Below, piece by piece: positions 1 through 8,172 of a stretch of 64,000 nucleotides of DNA. Below the pieces are notes generated by a model that had not been told where the DNA came from, did not search any database, and worked only from the letters and a program-made list of their open reading frames with translations. Numbering within the stretch: the stretch's first letter is position 1; every line of letters begins with the position of its first letter. Both the position numbers and the translations under genes were made by a program. Source of the stretch: JACCXG01 sp963717745 (GTDB lineage Bacteria; Acidobacteriota; Vicinamibacteria; Vicinamibacterales; 2-12-FULL-66-21); assembly GCA_963717745.1 (NCBI GenBank), contig CAVQXJ010000024.1, forward strand, positions 339,931-403,930. Reading direction: 5' to 3'.

Positions 1-1023
1 CCAGTAGGCGAATACCACGCCCGCCACGCCGCCCGCGAGGGACACCAACAGACTTTCCAACAGCGCCAGTCGGAACACACGACTCGAACGGGCGCCAAGC
101 GCCTTGCGCGTCGCGAATTCTCGTAGCCGCGCATCCGATCGCGCCAGCAGCAACTGCGCGAGATTGGCGCAGGCAACGGCGAGCACAACGACCACGGCGG
201 CCAGCAACAACTGCAGCGCATGGGCGCGATCGCCGACCACTTCATCCCGCGACGGGACCAGGCCCAGGCGCCGTCCCGCTGGTCCCCATCCCTCGACTTC
301 GATGCTGGAGGCAATCGCGTCGATTTCCTGCCTGGCCTGATCCACGCTGGCGCCGGGCGCGAGCCGAGCGACCACCTCGTATCCAAGCTGCCGTTCCCTC
401 ACACGAGAGCTGCTTCCGGCATAAGGCGTCCAGAACACCCATCGTCGGTCGGCAAACTGCGTCCTGAACTCGCGCGGCATGATCCCGACCACCGTGTAGG
501 GGACGTCGTCCAGGTACACCGTACGACCGACCGCGCCCGCATCGGCACCGAGGTATTGTTGCCAGAACGAGAAGCTCGCCAGCATCACGGCCGGTGCGCC
601 GGCCCGTTCGTCTTCCGGCACGAATCCGCGACCGACGAGCGGCTGGACGCCGAGCACGTCGACGAAATTCGCCGACACGGTCTGCCCGCGGATGTCGATC
701 GCGCCTTCGGCGGTGTTGAGCACGCCGCCACTTGGATCGTGAGTGCCAATCACGGCGAGTGTTTTCGCGCGGGACCGCAGCGCCTCCAGAATCACGCCTG
801 GAACGCGCATGCCCGTACGGTCACCAGTGCGTCCCCAGATCTGGACGAGACGATCGGGCTCCTTGAAGGGAAGGGGGCGCAGCAGCACGGCGTCCACCAG
901 GGTGAACAGCGCGGTCGTCGAGCCGATGCCAACCGCAAGCGTGGTGACGGCGAGCAGAAAAAATCCTCGCGACCGCTGCAACGATCGGGCAGCATACCGA
1001 AGATCGGCTACAAAGCTCGACAT
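1..1023 (-). CDS. ADOP-type FtsX/MacB permease, C-terminal part beyond the window
   Basis: The minus strand is open for 341 codons from the ATG at 1021-1023 to the window edge, so the second half of the protein is missing. A strong ribosome site (GGGGAGGTGAT) lies just before the ATG. The product starts with a DLRYAARSLQRSRGF segment and a first membrane helix at about residues 20-40. A MacB_PCD-like periplasmic region follows (about 45-265, with VLLRPLPFKEPDRLV and DDVPYTVVGIMP), then an FtsX helix near 270-295 (VVVLAVACANLAQLLLAR). This order is typical of the duplicated orphan permeases without ATPase that are expanded in Acidobacteriota. Substrate unknown. A second member lies at 54173-56639. 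Confidence 0.88.
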   Translation of the reverse strand, partial: MSSFVADLRYAARSLQRSRGFFLLAVTTLAVGIGSTTALFTLVDAVLLRPLPFKEPDRLVQIWGRTGDRTGMRVPGVILEALRSRAKTLAVIGTHDPSGGVLNTAEGAIDIRGQTVSANFVDVLGVQPLVGRGFVPEDERAGAPAVMLASFSFWQQYLGADAGAVGRTVYLDDVPYTVVGIMPREFRTQFADRRWVFWTPYAGSSSRVRERQLGYEVVARLAPGASVDQARQEIDAIASSIEVEGWGPAGRRLGLVPSRDEVVGDRAHALQLLLAAVVVVLAVACANLAQLLLARSDARLREFATRKALGARSSRVFRLALLESLLVSLAGGVAGVVFAYW

Positions 1024-1333
1024 ATCACCTCCCCGGATTGCCGACGGCGCACAGTCTCCCCGCCTAACTGACGCTGGCGATTAGACGTTCGTGGGCGGCC
1101 TGTGGCTGGAAAATTTATCCGGCATTCGGCGTGAGCGGCAGCTCGCTGCGCCTGGCGCCGTCGGCCTCGACCTCGACGAAGAGCACGAGTCGTGCGAATC
1201 ATAGCCGCAGGCAAGGATGGGGTATGTGGACTAGGCTGTCGCGTGGGAAGGGAGCGAGTATGGCCTATGACTTTCAGCAGACCGCGAGAGGACCCGTTTC
1301 GAACATGCGCATCCGATCCTCAGGGTCTCGAAT
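1024..1333. other. Intergenic stretch, no gene seen
   Basis: This gap holds the divergent upstream regions of the permease and the VOC gene. No supported gene, RNA or strong hairpin is visible. The part from 1271 to 1333 is in frame with the VOC gene and encodes residues that look like its missing first strand (FEHAHPILRVSN), but it contains no ATG, GTG or TTG. Confidence 0.5.
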
Positions 1334-1639
1334 ATGGCGCGCAGTCTTGACTATTACGTCGGCACGCTCGGCTTCACCAATGCGGAGTGGGGCGGAGATG
1401 ACTTCACCTGCGTGAGCCGGGATGGCGCGAGCATCTACCTCTCCCAAGGGGATCAAGGGCAGCCCGGTACCTGGGCCTGGGTCGGAGTGGAGGACGTCGA
1501 GCGGCTGCACGAGGAGCTCGTCGCGGCCGGCGCCACGATTCTGCACCCGCCGGAGAACTGTCCATGGGCGTGCGAGATGAAGGTCATGGATCCGGACGGA
1601 CACGTGCTGCGGTTCGGCTCTGATCCGAAGACAGGGTGA
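1334..1639 (+). CDS. VOC / glyoxalase-bleomycin resistance family protein
   Basis: A 101-residue product, MARSLDYYVGTLGFT..., with the VOC hallmarks: the SLDYYV-LGF helix-strand, the WVGVEDVERLHEEL mid-domain helix, and the closing VMDPDGHVLRFG strand whose acidic partner usually binds the metal. These folds cover glyoxalases, ring-cleavage dioxygenases and antibiotic-binding proteins, so the reaction cannot be assigned. The start is doubtful: the same frame upstream (from 1301) reads EHAHPILRVSN, the expected first beta strand, but is closed by a TGA at 1268 with no usual start codon. Either a base is missing upstream or the real start is non-canonical. Confidence 0.75.
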   Translation: MARSLDYYVGTLGFTNAEWGGDDFTCVSRDGASIYLSQGDQGQPGTWAWVGVEDVERLHEELVAAGATILHPPENCPWACEMKVMDPDGHVLRFGSDPKTG

Positions 1640-1642
1640 AAT

Positions 1643-2384
1643 GTGAGTGTGTACAGCAGCGCCTCTGGGAGCCCCGACATGGACGGCGATCGGATCGACT
1701 TCATCTCTGAATATTGCGACCGGTGGTGCGAGCGATGCGCCTTCACGAGTCGTTGCTCTGCATACGCCGTCACGGCAGCGCTCGCGATGTGCGAAGGCGA
1801 CTTCGAGGCAGCCATCGAGCTTGCCACCGGCGCTCCTCGACCGTCCAACGAAGCGGAGGGGCGAACAGGATATGGCGAGCGGCTGGCGGACTGCTCTCCG
1901 ACCGAGCAGGAACTTGCCGCCATCGGCAGGGAGATAGAAGATCGAGAAGAGCGCATCGACGAGTCGCCCCTGACGACTGACACAGTCGTGATATCAACGC
2001 TCGCCGCCCAATGCCTGAAGAAACACCTGAAAGTCACTCGAGAATCATCACGACCGTTGTGTGTGTGACGCGCTCGAAATCGCCAGCTGGGATTGCCACT
2101 TGATAGGCGCGAAGCTGCACCGGGCGCTCAGTGGTCACGACGAGGCAGGCTGCGGCGACTCGATCGAAACCGACCCGATCCAGAACGACTGGAACGGATC
2201 GGCGAAGGTCGCGCTCATCTCGATGGATCGTTCGATCGCCGCCTGGACCACCATTGCCATCACGACTGCGGACCCTGACGCCACGGCGATCGCGAACCGA
2301 CTGCGGGCGCTCCTGCTGGACGTCGAGCGGGCGTTCCCGGACGCGCGGCAGTTCGTGAGGCCTGGATTCGACGAGCCGAGCTGA
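1643..2384 (+). pseudogene. Cys-rich protein of unknown function, frameshifted
   Basis: Two frames appear to make one protein. The first (1643-2068, GTG start) carries a Cys cluster, CDRWCERCAFTSRC, that could bind metal, followed by an acidic helical stretch. The second (about 2031-2384) continues with ALEIASWDCHLIGAKLHRAL and a SAKVALISMDRSIAAWT helix, but has no convincing start of its own. The frames change between about 2031 and 2065, by a sequencing error or a real frameshift. Joined, the product would be about 245 residues. It starts 3 bases after the VOC gene stop and so is probably co-transcribed. I do not recognise the family by name. Confidence 0.55.
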
Positions 2385-2391
2385 GAAGTCG

Positions 2392-2832
2392 CTAACGAGG
2401 TGTTCCAACGGGCGATCCCTCCGGTGCGGATTTGATGACCAGGTAGATCGAGAGCGCAAAGCAGCCGACGGCCACCGCCGTGGCGCACGCGACGACGGCG
2501 AGCTCCTCTCTGCCGTAATCGAGCGTGCCTCCGTCGGCAAGGTGCGCCCATCGGTCGAACGTCGCCCGCCAGCCATTGGCGGCCGTCCACCCGTACGCGC
2601 CGCACAGCATGCCGGGCGCTGGTCGCGGCCGTGCGCGCAGCGAGTGCAGGGCGCCGAACAGCAGCAGCACCATCGCAATCGCGTCGACGATGTAGTACGG
2701 GCTCAGCAGGCCGTCTGGCAACGACGCCCATGTTTCGCCGGGAATGTAGACGACCAGCATTCCAAGCGTGACACGGGCCAGCGCGGTCTCCAGCGAGCGT
2801 GCAGGCATGGCGGTGAGATTACCGCATTCCAC
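2392..2832 (-). CDS. Small integral membrane protein, unknown function
   Basis: 146 residues (138 if the Met at residue 9 is the start). Hydrophobic segments lie at about 18-35, 48-64 and 113-133. The conserved-looking loop YIPGETWASLPDGLLSPYYIVD and a WTAANGWRATFDRW stretch suggest a family with a defined loop, but I cannot name it. The gene is convergent with the frameshifted Cys-rich gene, with 7 bases between the two stops. Confidence 0.6.
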   Translation of the reverse strand: MECGNLTAMPARSLETALARVTLGMLVVYIPGETWASLPDGLLSPYYIVDAIAMVLLLFGALHSLRARPRPAPGMLCGAYGWTAANGWRATFDRWAHLADGGTLDYGREELAVVACATAVAVGCFALSIYLVIKSAPEGSPVGTPR

Positions 2833-2875
2833 GTCTTCTCGATATTCGTGACGCCTTCGCGTTCTGGGAGGGCCG

Positions 2876-3844
2876 TCAGCGGATCATGGTCCAGCGATCG
2901 GTCCACGCCCATAGATCGTCGTAGCGCGTCGATTGTTTCCCGTCGTACAAGCCGCCGCGGACCAGCACCACTCCGCTTCGCCGGTCGTCGTAGGTCATCA
3001 TCTGTCCGCTGCGCGGCGGCGGACCAGTGGCCGCTGACGGCGTCCAGCTCGAGCCATTCCACAGCCAGGTGTCGCCCAGCGCTCGCGACGGACGGCCGTC
3101 GGCCAGTCCGCCGAAGAGCACCATCCGTTCGGATCCTCGATGGAACGCCATGCGGTGGTGGGAGCGTGCCGGCGGCCCATCATCGGAGAGCTTGTGCCAC
3201 AGGCGGCCGTCCCAGCTCCACGTATCGTTGTGCACGCGGTAACGCTCATCGAGACCGCCAAAGAGCACGACCTGTTTGCGCGCACCGTCGTAGGCCAGGG
3301 CGATGTGCGCCCGTCCGCCGCCGACCGACGCGGGGATCCTCGTCCAGCGATCGCCGTCCCACTCCCACGTGTCGGTGGCGAGCGCATCGGCCGATCCTTG
3401 ACCGCCCACGAGAACCGTCCGCCGCCGCGCTTCGTCGTAGGCCATCGCATGGTGATCGCGGGGAGTTGCCCCTCGTGCCCGCTCGTGCCACGCCTTGCCG
3501 TCCCACTCCCACGTGTCCGACATGCCTCGTTCGGACGGAGCGAGACGCATGCCGCCGTGCAGTACGATGACGCCTCGATGAACGTCGTAGGCCGCGCCAC
3601 CGAGCTCGCGGGCCGGTGGGCCCTCGCCATCGACGAGCGCCCATCGGTCGTTCTGGTCGGCCCAGACCTGCATCTTGCCGGTCCGGCGCGATTCGACCAG
3701 CATCACCAGCTGCTTCAAGCTGCGGTGGTAGAACAGATGTGCGGCCGGCTCCGGCGGGCCGGCCGGGTCGGGCTGACCGGCTGACATCGGCATCAACAGC
3801 GGACACATCAGGACTGCAGCCGCAGGAGCAACCAGCCATCGCAT
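2876..3844 (-). CDS. Secreted kelch-like beta-propeller protein
   Basis: 322 residues with an N-terminal signal peptide (hydrophobic core at about 5-20, cut probably after SAG). Five repeats of about 50-60 residues follow. Each has a YD...VVLFGG strand pair and a D-T-W-x-W-D-G-x-x-W signature (DTWEWDGKAW, DTWEWDGDRW, DTWSWDGRLW, DTWLWNGSSW, DLWAWTDRW). These are kelch-type propeller blades, usually a binding surface for protein or carbohydrate. No catalytic motif is visible. Location periplasmic or extracellular; partner unknown. Confidence 0.8.
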   Translation of the reverse strand: MRWLVAPAAAVLMCPLLMPMSAGQPDPAGPPEPAAHLFYHRSLKQLVMLVESRRTGKMQVWADQNDRWALVDGEGPPARELGGAAYDVHRGVIVLHGGMRLAPSERGMSDTWEWDGKAWHERARGATPRDHHAMAYDEARRRTVLVGGQGSADALATDTWEWDGDRWTRIPASVGGGRAHIALAYDGARKQVVLFGGLDERYRVHNDTWSWDGRLWHKLSDDGPPARSHHRMAFHRGSERMVLFGGLADGRPSRALGDTWLWNGSSWTPSAATGPPPRSGQMMTYDDRRSGVVLVRGGLYDGKQSTRYDDLWAWTDRWTMIR

Positions 3845-4123
3845 GGCGACGGAGTCTACCCGGGAAACGTTCGGTCACGGCTGACTATGGGACGAGTCCT
3901 CGGATCGATGGGCCGGACCGACGCGGCTGGTCCGCCGCCGTGATCGATTGTGGCCGGCGCCAGGCAGCGGAGCTACGATCTGGAGACGTGTGACGACGTT
4001 CAGCGTCGGTACGGTCGAAGCTGTTGGGCTGGTCGAACGGTGCGGCTAGCTGGCGCAGGATTGGAACTCGGGCAATCTGGGCGGCCGCTTCTCGAGATCG
4101 ATCCACACAGCCGTGGCGAGGTG

Positions 4124-4378
4124 ATGCGCGTGGAAGACGATTGGGTACAGGTGCAGAACTGCAACTGGCTGCACGAAGCGCATCTCGTGGTCTCGGTCCT
4201 GGAGGGCGATGGCATCGAGGCATTTCTGCCGGATGCGTACACTCTGGGCAGCCGTCCGGAGCTGGCGGCGGCTCTTGGTGGAGTTCGAGTGCTTGTCCGC
4301 GCCTCTGACCTTGATCGGGCGCGAGAAGTTCTCGCCTCCGCACTCCCTGACTTGCCTGCCTCTGGCGATGCTGAGTAG
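4124..4378 (+). CDS. DUF2007-type putative signal-transducing protein
   Basis: 84 residues. I chose the ATG at 4124 because GAGGTG sits directly upstream and the family begins about here; the same frame is open further left to 3950 without family-like sequence. The pattern is that of DUF2007: a first strand (VQVQNCNWLHEAHLVVSVLE), a short loop (GIEAFLPDAYT), and a closing V-L-V-R-ASDLDRAREVL helix. These small alpha/beta proteins resemble the regulatory ACT/GlnB-like fold. The role is unknown, and many genomes carry them as stand-alone genes. Confidence 0.72.
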   Translation: MRVEDDWVQVQNCNWLHEAHLVVSVLEGDGIEAFLPDAYTLGSRPELAAALGGVRVLVRASDLDRAREVLASALPDLPASGDAE

Positions 4379-4450
4379 CGGCGGACGTCGCGGAGCCCAG
4401 CCAGACACGGCGCACAAATCGGGCATGCCCGACTGGCTGCAGGGCCGTAC

Positions 4451-4882
4451 GTGAACTGGCCCACCATTGCTCCGGATGATCCTGAAGGGCAAGAGCCTGT
4501 CCCGGGTTGGCTGCTGCTGTTCATGGTGACCGTGGCGGTGAATGTCGTCACTGGCCTGGTTTTCGGCCTGCTGCTCGTGCTCGCAGGGGAAGACTCGTTC
4601 GAACGCCTCTACGGATTGGTGATCGCGACCGTCGCGGCTTACGGCGCCTCCTGTTTGCGGCTCCTGAAGCGGCGCGAGCCGAGAGCGTTGAGGCACGCCA
4701 AGGGGCTGATGCTCGTCTGGATCGCCAGCGGCATCGTGGTCGCGGTGTCAACCGAAGCCGCGGGTCGCGACAGTTCCGGCACGGGTCGTCTGGTTCTGTT
4801 CGCGCTCATCTGGCTGCCGTATTTGCACTATTCGAAGCCTGTCGCCAGGATCTACCGTGAGCACTCTGCGGGCGATCGGTGA
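4451..4882 (+). CDS. Membrane protein, DUF2569-like
   Basis: 143 residues from a GTG start. Four hydrophobic segments lie at about 20-45, 54-70, 85-100 and 112-128. The C-terminal pattern LVLFALIWLPYLHYSKPVARIY resembles the closing helix and basic tail of DUF2569 membrane proteins (IW-PY-x-x-SKRV). No enzyme motif. A perfect short palindrome (cgggcatgcccg, about 4420-4431) lies just before it. Confidence 0.6.
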   Translation: MNWPTIAPDDPEGQEPVPGWLLLFMVTVAVNVVTGLVFGLLLVLAGEDSFERLYGLVIATVAAYGASCLRLLKRREPRALRHAKGLMLVWIASGIVVAVSTEAAGRDSSGTGRLVLFALIWLPYLHYSKPVARIYREHSAGDR

Positions 4883-4890
4883 CGGGTCCG

Positions 4891-5373
4891 CTAGGAAGAC
4901 GGCGGCTTCAAGCCGAGCATGCGGAGATAGACGATCGCGTTGCCGTAATGCAGGTTCGAGTGGGTCAGGTTTCCCATGAGCCGATCGATTCGCGCCGCCG
5001 GTGAGGCATACGCGGCGGTGCAAGCCGCGGTCGCCCGCTTCAGCGCGGCCACCACCTTGGCTTTGTCGGTCCCGCCCTTTTCCACGGCATCGCTCCACTG
5101 GAGGTCCTTGGCCGCCTTGGCGCTGCCGCAGTACCAGTTCATGCCGTCGGCGGCGTGCGCCATCAGCTCGCCGAACGAGCGCACGGTGCCGACCGGCTTG
5201 TAGGTGTACTTCTCCGCCGGCACCAGCGCCGCGGATGCCGCCAGCCAGCCGCTCACTTCTTCGAAGCCGAACTTCACGGCGGCGTTGGCTGGCGGCATCG
5301 CCGGCTCCTGGGCGCGTCCCTGGACGGCTGACGTCAGCGCACAACAGATCGAGAAGAGCAGGGTGATATGCAT
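4891..5373 (-). CDS. DinB family protein with an export signal
   Basis: 160 residues from the ATG at 5371-5373 (a TTG two codons earlier is also in frame). Residues 1-22 form a signal peptide (HITLLFSICCALTSAVQGRAQ), so this DinB-fold protein should be periplasmic. The body is a four-helix bundle with SFGELMAHAADGMNWYC and MGNLTHSNLHYGNAIVYLRML; the H in MAHAAD and the His pair in THSNLHYGN match the usual three-His metal site of DinB/YfiT proteins. Related proteins include thiol-dependent transferases. Substrate unknown. Convergent with the gene ending at 4882. Confidence 0.85.
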   Translation of the reverse strand: MHITLLFSICCALTSAVQGRAQEPAMPPANAAVKFGFEEVSGWLAASAALVPAEKYTYKPVGTVRSFGELMAHAADGMNWYCGSAKAAKDLQWSDAVEKGGTDKAKVVAALKRATAACTAAYASPAARIDRLMGNLTHSNLHYGNAIVYLRMLGLKPPSS

Positions 5374-5519
5374 GCGCAAATTCTATGGGACACCGCCGCA
5401 CCGGATCGGCAATGTGGTGAACGGCGCCATACGTGACGCCAACGGCGCTGCAGAGGATCCCGAGAGGGACCACCTCACGTCGGTCGCGGCGTCGGCAAGC
5501 GGGCGATGTATGCGATGCT

Positions 5520-6314
5520 GTGGTGCGAGAACCGGTGACATACGATCCAGATCTCTACGACGTCGTGACGCCGGCGACACTTCAGGGCGATGTGGAGTGG
5601 TATTGCCGCAAGGCGCAAGACAGCGGGGGGCCGGTGCTCGAGCTGGGCGCTGGAACCGGCCGTGTCACGCTGGCGGTCGCCCGTGCCGGCGTTCCCATTC
5701 ACGCGCTCGAGGCCAGCGACGAGATGCTGGCCGCGCTCGAGCGCAAACGGCAGGCCTGCGCGGCGGACGTTCGCGATCGCATCAGCCTGGTCCGCGGCGA
5801 TATGCGGAGCTTCGAACTTCCGGAGCGCTTCGCGCTGATCATCGCGCCGTTCCGCGCCTTTCTGCACAATCTCACCGAAGAAGACCGGCTCGCGTGCCTC
5901 GCCCGTGTGCGCCACCATCTCCGTCCCGGTGGCCGCTTCGCGCTCAACTTGTTTCACCCATCGCTCGAAATCATGGCGCGGCACACCGGGCCGCTCGAGG
6001 GCGTCTGGCGGTGGGCAGGGACCTATCAGCAGCCTGCCGGAGGATTTGTCGTCCGCTCGGAGGCCAACCGTTTCGACACGGTCCGGCAGGTCGTGCATTC
6101 CCAGCACCGATACGACCAGCACGACGCGCATGGCGTCCTGACGAAGACATTCCTCCATCGCCTCGAGCTCGCCTATCTGTATCCTCCGGATCTGCAGCGA
6201 TTGCTCGCGGCGAGCGGTTTCATCGACATCCACATCTCGGGCGGGTTCGACGATCGTGCCTTCGCTCGCGACACCGACGAGCTGGTGATCGAAGCAGCCG
6301 TCCCGAACGCGTAG
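5520..6314 (+). CDS. Class I SAM-dependent methyltransferase
   Basis: 264 residues from the GTG at 5520; GTGs at 5523 and 5535 are also possible, and the frame is open back to 5433 without family sequence. Motif I is VLELGAGTGRVTLAVA, the acidic end of strand 2 is ALEASDEML, and motif II/III includes LVRGDMRSFEL and LRPGGRFALNLFHP. The C-terminal half carries the beta-rich LTKTFLHRLELAYLYPPDLQRLL pattern of the small-molecule methyltransferases close to the Methyltransf_25 group. Acceptor unknown. Confidence 0.85.
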   Translation: MVREPVTYDPDLYDVVTPATLQGDVEWYCRKAQDSGGPVLELGAGTGRVTLAVARAGVPIHALEASDEMLAALERKRQACAADVRDRISLVRGDMRSFELPERFALIIAPFRAFLHNLTEEDRLACLARVRHHLRPGGRFALNLFHPSLEIMARHTGPLEGVWRWAGTYQQPAGGFVVRSEANRFDTVRQVVHSQHRYDQHDAHGVLTKTFLHRLELAYLYPPDLQRLLAASGFIDIHISGGFDDRAFARDTDELVIEAAVPNA

Positions 6315-6337
6315 CGCGACGGTCCGCTTCACGACTG

Positions 6338-6478
6338 GTCAGAGGTCGCCGACATGCGACGCTGCAGGTGCTCGGCGGCGGCGACTCGCTGGGCAAGCTG
6401 ATGAGCGACTCGCGGAGCATCGGCGAGGACATTGCGAAGTTCCTGGCCCGGTGGGCCCGGGGGGAGAGCCTGGAGTAG
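6338..6478 (+). other. Possible gene remnant in a 317-base gap
   Basis: Between 6315 and 6631 no complete gene is visible. One frame ends at a TAG at 6478 and encodes a gene-like tail (LQVLGGGDSLGKLMSD, then SIGEDIAKFLARWARGE) with no credible start. It may be the 3' stub of a deleted gene. I cannot name the parent family. Confidence 0.3.
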
Positions 6479-6631
6479 CAACGCCGTTCCGCGTTCTATT
6501 CCTTACGCCGCTTCGTGCGTACCTCGCGCGCCGGTCGCCGGCCGTCACGGTCCCATTCAGTTCCTTCGTTCTCCAGGTGGTGGCAATTGCCAGCATCACA
6601 TGAGCCTCCTCCAAGGGGCGGCCGTGTACCC

Positions 6632-7159
6632 GTGGTGCATAGGTGCATCGGACGACTGAGCAGGTCACAAGGGTCCAGGCTGCTGCTTTGTGCTGTCGGC
6701 GTAAGCCTTTCGTTGGGCGCGACTGGCTGCAACCAGGCGGGGTCCCCGCAGCCGCTGTCCGGAACGCTGCGGGGCCACCTGGAGGATGAGCGTTTCGAGA
6801 TTGTCACCTCCATGTGGGGACTGCCGCACGGCGTCCGCGACGCGCTGCAGGAACTGTTCGGTGGCCCGTCGCTCGACATCGCCGAACCCGAAGCGGAGTT
6901 TCAGGCCACCGCCGCCGCTGCCAGTCCCAACCGGCCGAGCCGCCGGCTGATCGCGGCGGGGTGCTCGGCCGATCACTGCCTCGTCTACTACGAGCGGGGG
7001 GGCCGCGCTCACACGTGGCGCGTGGCCCTTTTTCGCTGGGCACCGGACGCGACTCGTTTCGAGTGGGGGGGTGCGGCGCCAGGAGGTCTGGCGGCAGTCG
7101 ACGACGTTCGTCACGCCGTCCTGTCCGGGAAGATCGAGAGCCCGGACAGGTCCTGGTAA
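6632..7159 (+). CDS. Lipoprotein, paralogue of the C-terminal domain of the 8173-9186 protein
   Basis: 175 residues from a GTG start (6632 or 6635). A hydrophobic stretch ends in the lipobox LGATGC, giving a lipidated Cys near residue 30. The mature part of about 130 residues is one domain: ERFEIVTSMWGLPHGVRDAL, FGGPSLDIAEPEAEFQAT, RRLIAAGCSADHCLVYYERGG, then HTWRVALFRW and FEWGGAAPGGLAAVDDVR. The same domain, with closely matching DNA, recurs at residues 210-337 of the protein at 8173-9186. The two conserved Cys (AAGCSADHC) could form a disulfide. Family and role unknown to me; an envelope-anchored binding or sensor domain is a guess. Confidence 0.7.
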   Translation: MVHRCIGRLSRSQGSRLLLCAVGVSLSLGATGCNQAGSPQPLSGTLRGHLEDERFEIVTSMWGLPHGVRDALQELFGGPSLDIAEPEAEFQATAAAASPNRPSRRLIAAGCSADHCLVYYERGGRAHTWRVALFRWAPDATRFEWGGAAPGGLAAVDDVRHAVLSGKIESPDRSW

Positions 7160-7229
7160 GTTTGCACAGCTCGACACGCCAGCAGCGGGACAGACGAGTA
7201 GAATCGGTAGCGTTGTCAGCGAGGTATGC

Positions 7230-7817
7230 ATGGCCTTCGATCCTCTTCCGGGTGAATCCCAGACCGCGAACGCTTCCATTCCGAAGCCGCCACATCGATT
7301 CGCAGCCAGGGCGGACGCGATCGTCGACTGGTTCAAGACCCTGGCATCGGCGGCCGTCTACGCGACGCTGCTCCTGACGTTCGTGGGGCAGATCGCCCGG
7401 GTCGACGGCTTGAGCATGGAGCCCACGCTCGCCGACCACGATCGACTGGTCGTGAACAAGTGGATCTACCGCTTCAGCGAACCTCGTCCTGGCGACATCG
7501 TCATGCTGTACTACCCGATCAATCCGGAGAAGTCGTTCGTCAAGCGGGTCATTGCCCGTGAAGGTGATCAGGTGCGAATCACCAGCGGCAGGGTCTACGT
7601 CAACGGCGTGGCGCTCCTGGACGAGTTCGTACCGCCCGAGTACCGAAGCCACGAGGACTTCGGGCCAGAGATCGTGCCGCAAGGCTACTACTTCGTGATG
7701 GGCGATCATCGCAACGGCAGCTCGGACAGCCGCCATTGGGGACCGGTACCGAAAAAGTACATTGTCGGAAAGATTCAACTGCGCTGGTGGCCGCCGAACA
7801 GTGCGAGGCTGTTCTGA
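7230..7817 (+). CDS. lepB: Signal peptidase I
   Basis: 195 residues from the ATG at 7230 (GAGG nine bases upstream). It removes signal peptides from exported proteins at the outer face of the inner membrane. There is one membrane segment (about 36-55), then box B GLSMEPTL with the nucleophile Ser62, box C LVVNKWIYR, box D SFVKRVIAREGD with the general base Lys105, and box E GYYFVMGDHRNGSSDSR. Length is at the short end for the family. Both flanking genes encode exported proteins that share a domain, so the enzyme sits inside a small secretion-related neighbourhood, though it is probably housekeeping. Confidence 0.96.
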   Translation: MAFDPLPGESQTANASIPKPPHRFAARADAIVDWFKTLASAAVYATLLLTFVGQIARVDGLSMEPTLADHDRLVVNKWIYRFSEPRPGDIVMLYYPINPEKSFVKRVIAREGDQVRITSGRVYVNGVALLDEFVPPEYRSHEDFGPEIVPQGYYFVMGDHRNGSSDSRHWGPVPKKYIVGKIQLRWWPPNSARLF

Positions 7818-7875
7818 GCGCTCTGGTAGATTCCCACGCGGCACGTTCAGTCCCTTCGGAAATTGTGAGGTAGTG

Positions 7876-8166
7876 ATGATCATCAGACGAGTGGGACCTC
7901 TCTCGTTCGCGAAGCTGATGGGCGCACTCTACGTGCTCATGGGCCTGTTCTTCGGCGCTATCGTGAGCCTGATCTCGATCGTCGGCGGCGCGCTGATTCC
8001 TCGCGACGAGGCCGGCGGGATGACCGGGGCGCTGTTTGGCGTCGCAGCCATTGTCGTCCTGCCGATTTTCTATGGTGTGCTCGGTTTCGTCTTTTCGCTG
8101 ATCGGCGCCGCCCTGTACAACGCGGTCGCGTCGGGCGTGGGAGGAATCGAACTCCACGTGCAGTGA
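7876..8166 (+). CDS. Small two-helix membrane protein (DUF3566-like)
   Basis: 96 residues from the ATG at 7876, preceded by GAGGTAGTG. Two long hydrophobic segments (about 12-42 and 48-85) are joined by a short polar loop (PRDEAGG). The N terminus, IIRRVGPLSFAKLMGALYVLMG, and the glycine-rich second helix resemble small DUF3566-type membrane proteins. Function unknown. It lies between lepB and the two-domain exported protein, all on the same strand with short gaps. Confidence 0.68.
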   Translation: MIIRRVGPLSFAKLMGALYVLMGLFFGAIVSLISIVGGALIPRDEAGGMTGALFGVAAIVVLPIFYGVLGFVFSLIGAALYNAVASGVGGIELHVQ

Positions 8167-8172
8167 TCATTC

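Noticed and set aside
5204..6340. Open + frame overlapping the methyltransferase
   Set aside because: Arg/Pro-rich shadow of the real frame. Only its last 40 codons, beyond the methyltransferase, look gene-like, and those are listed separately.
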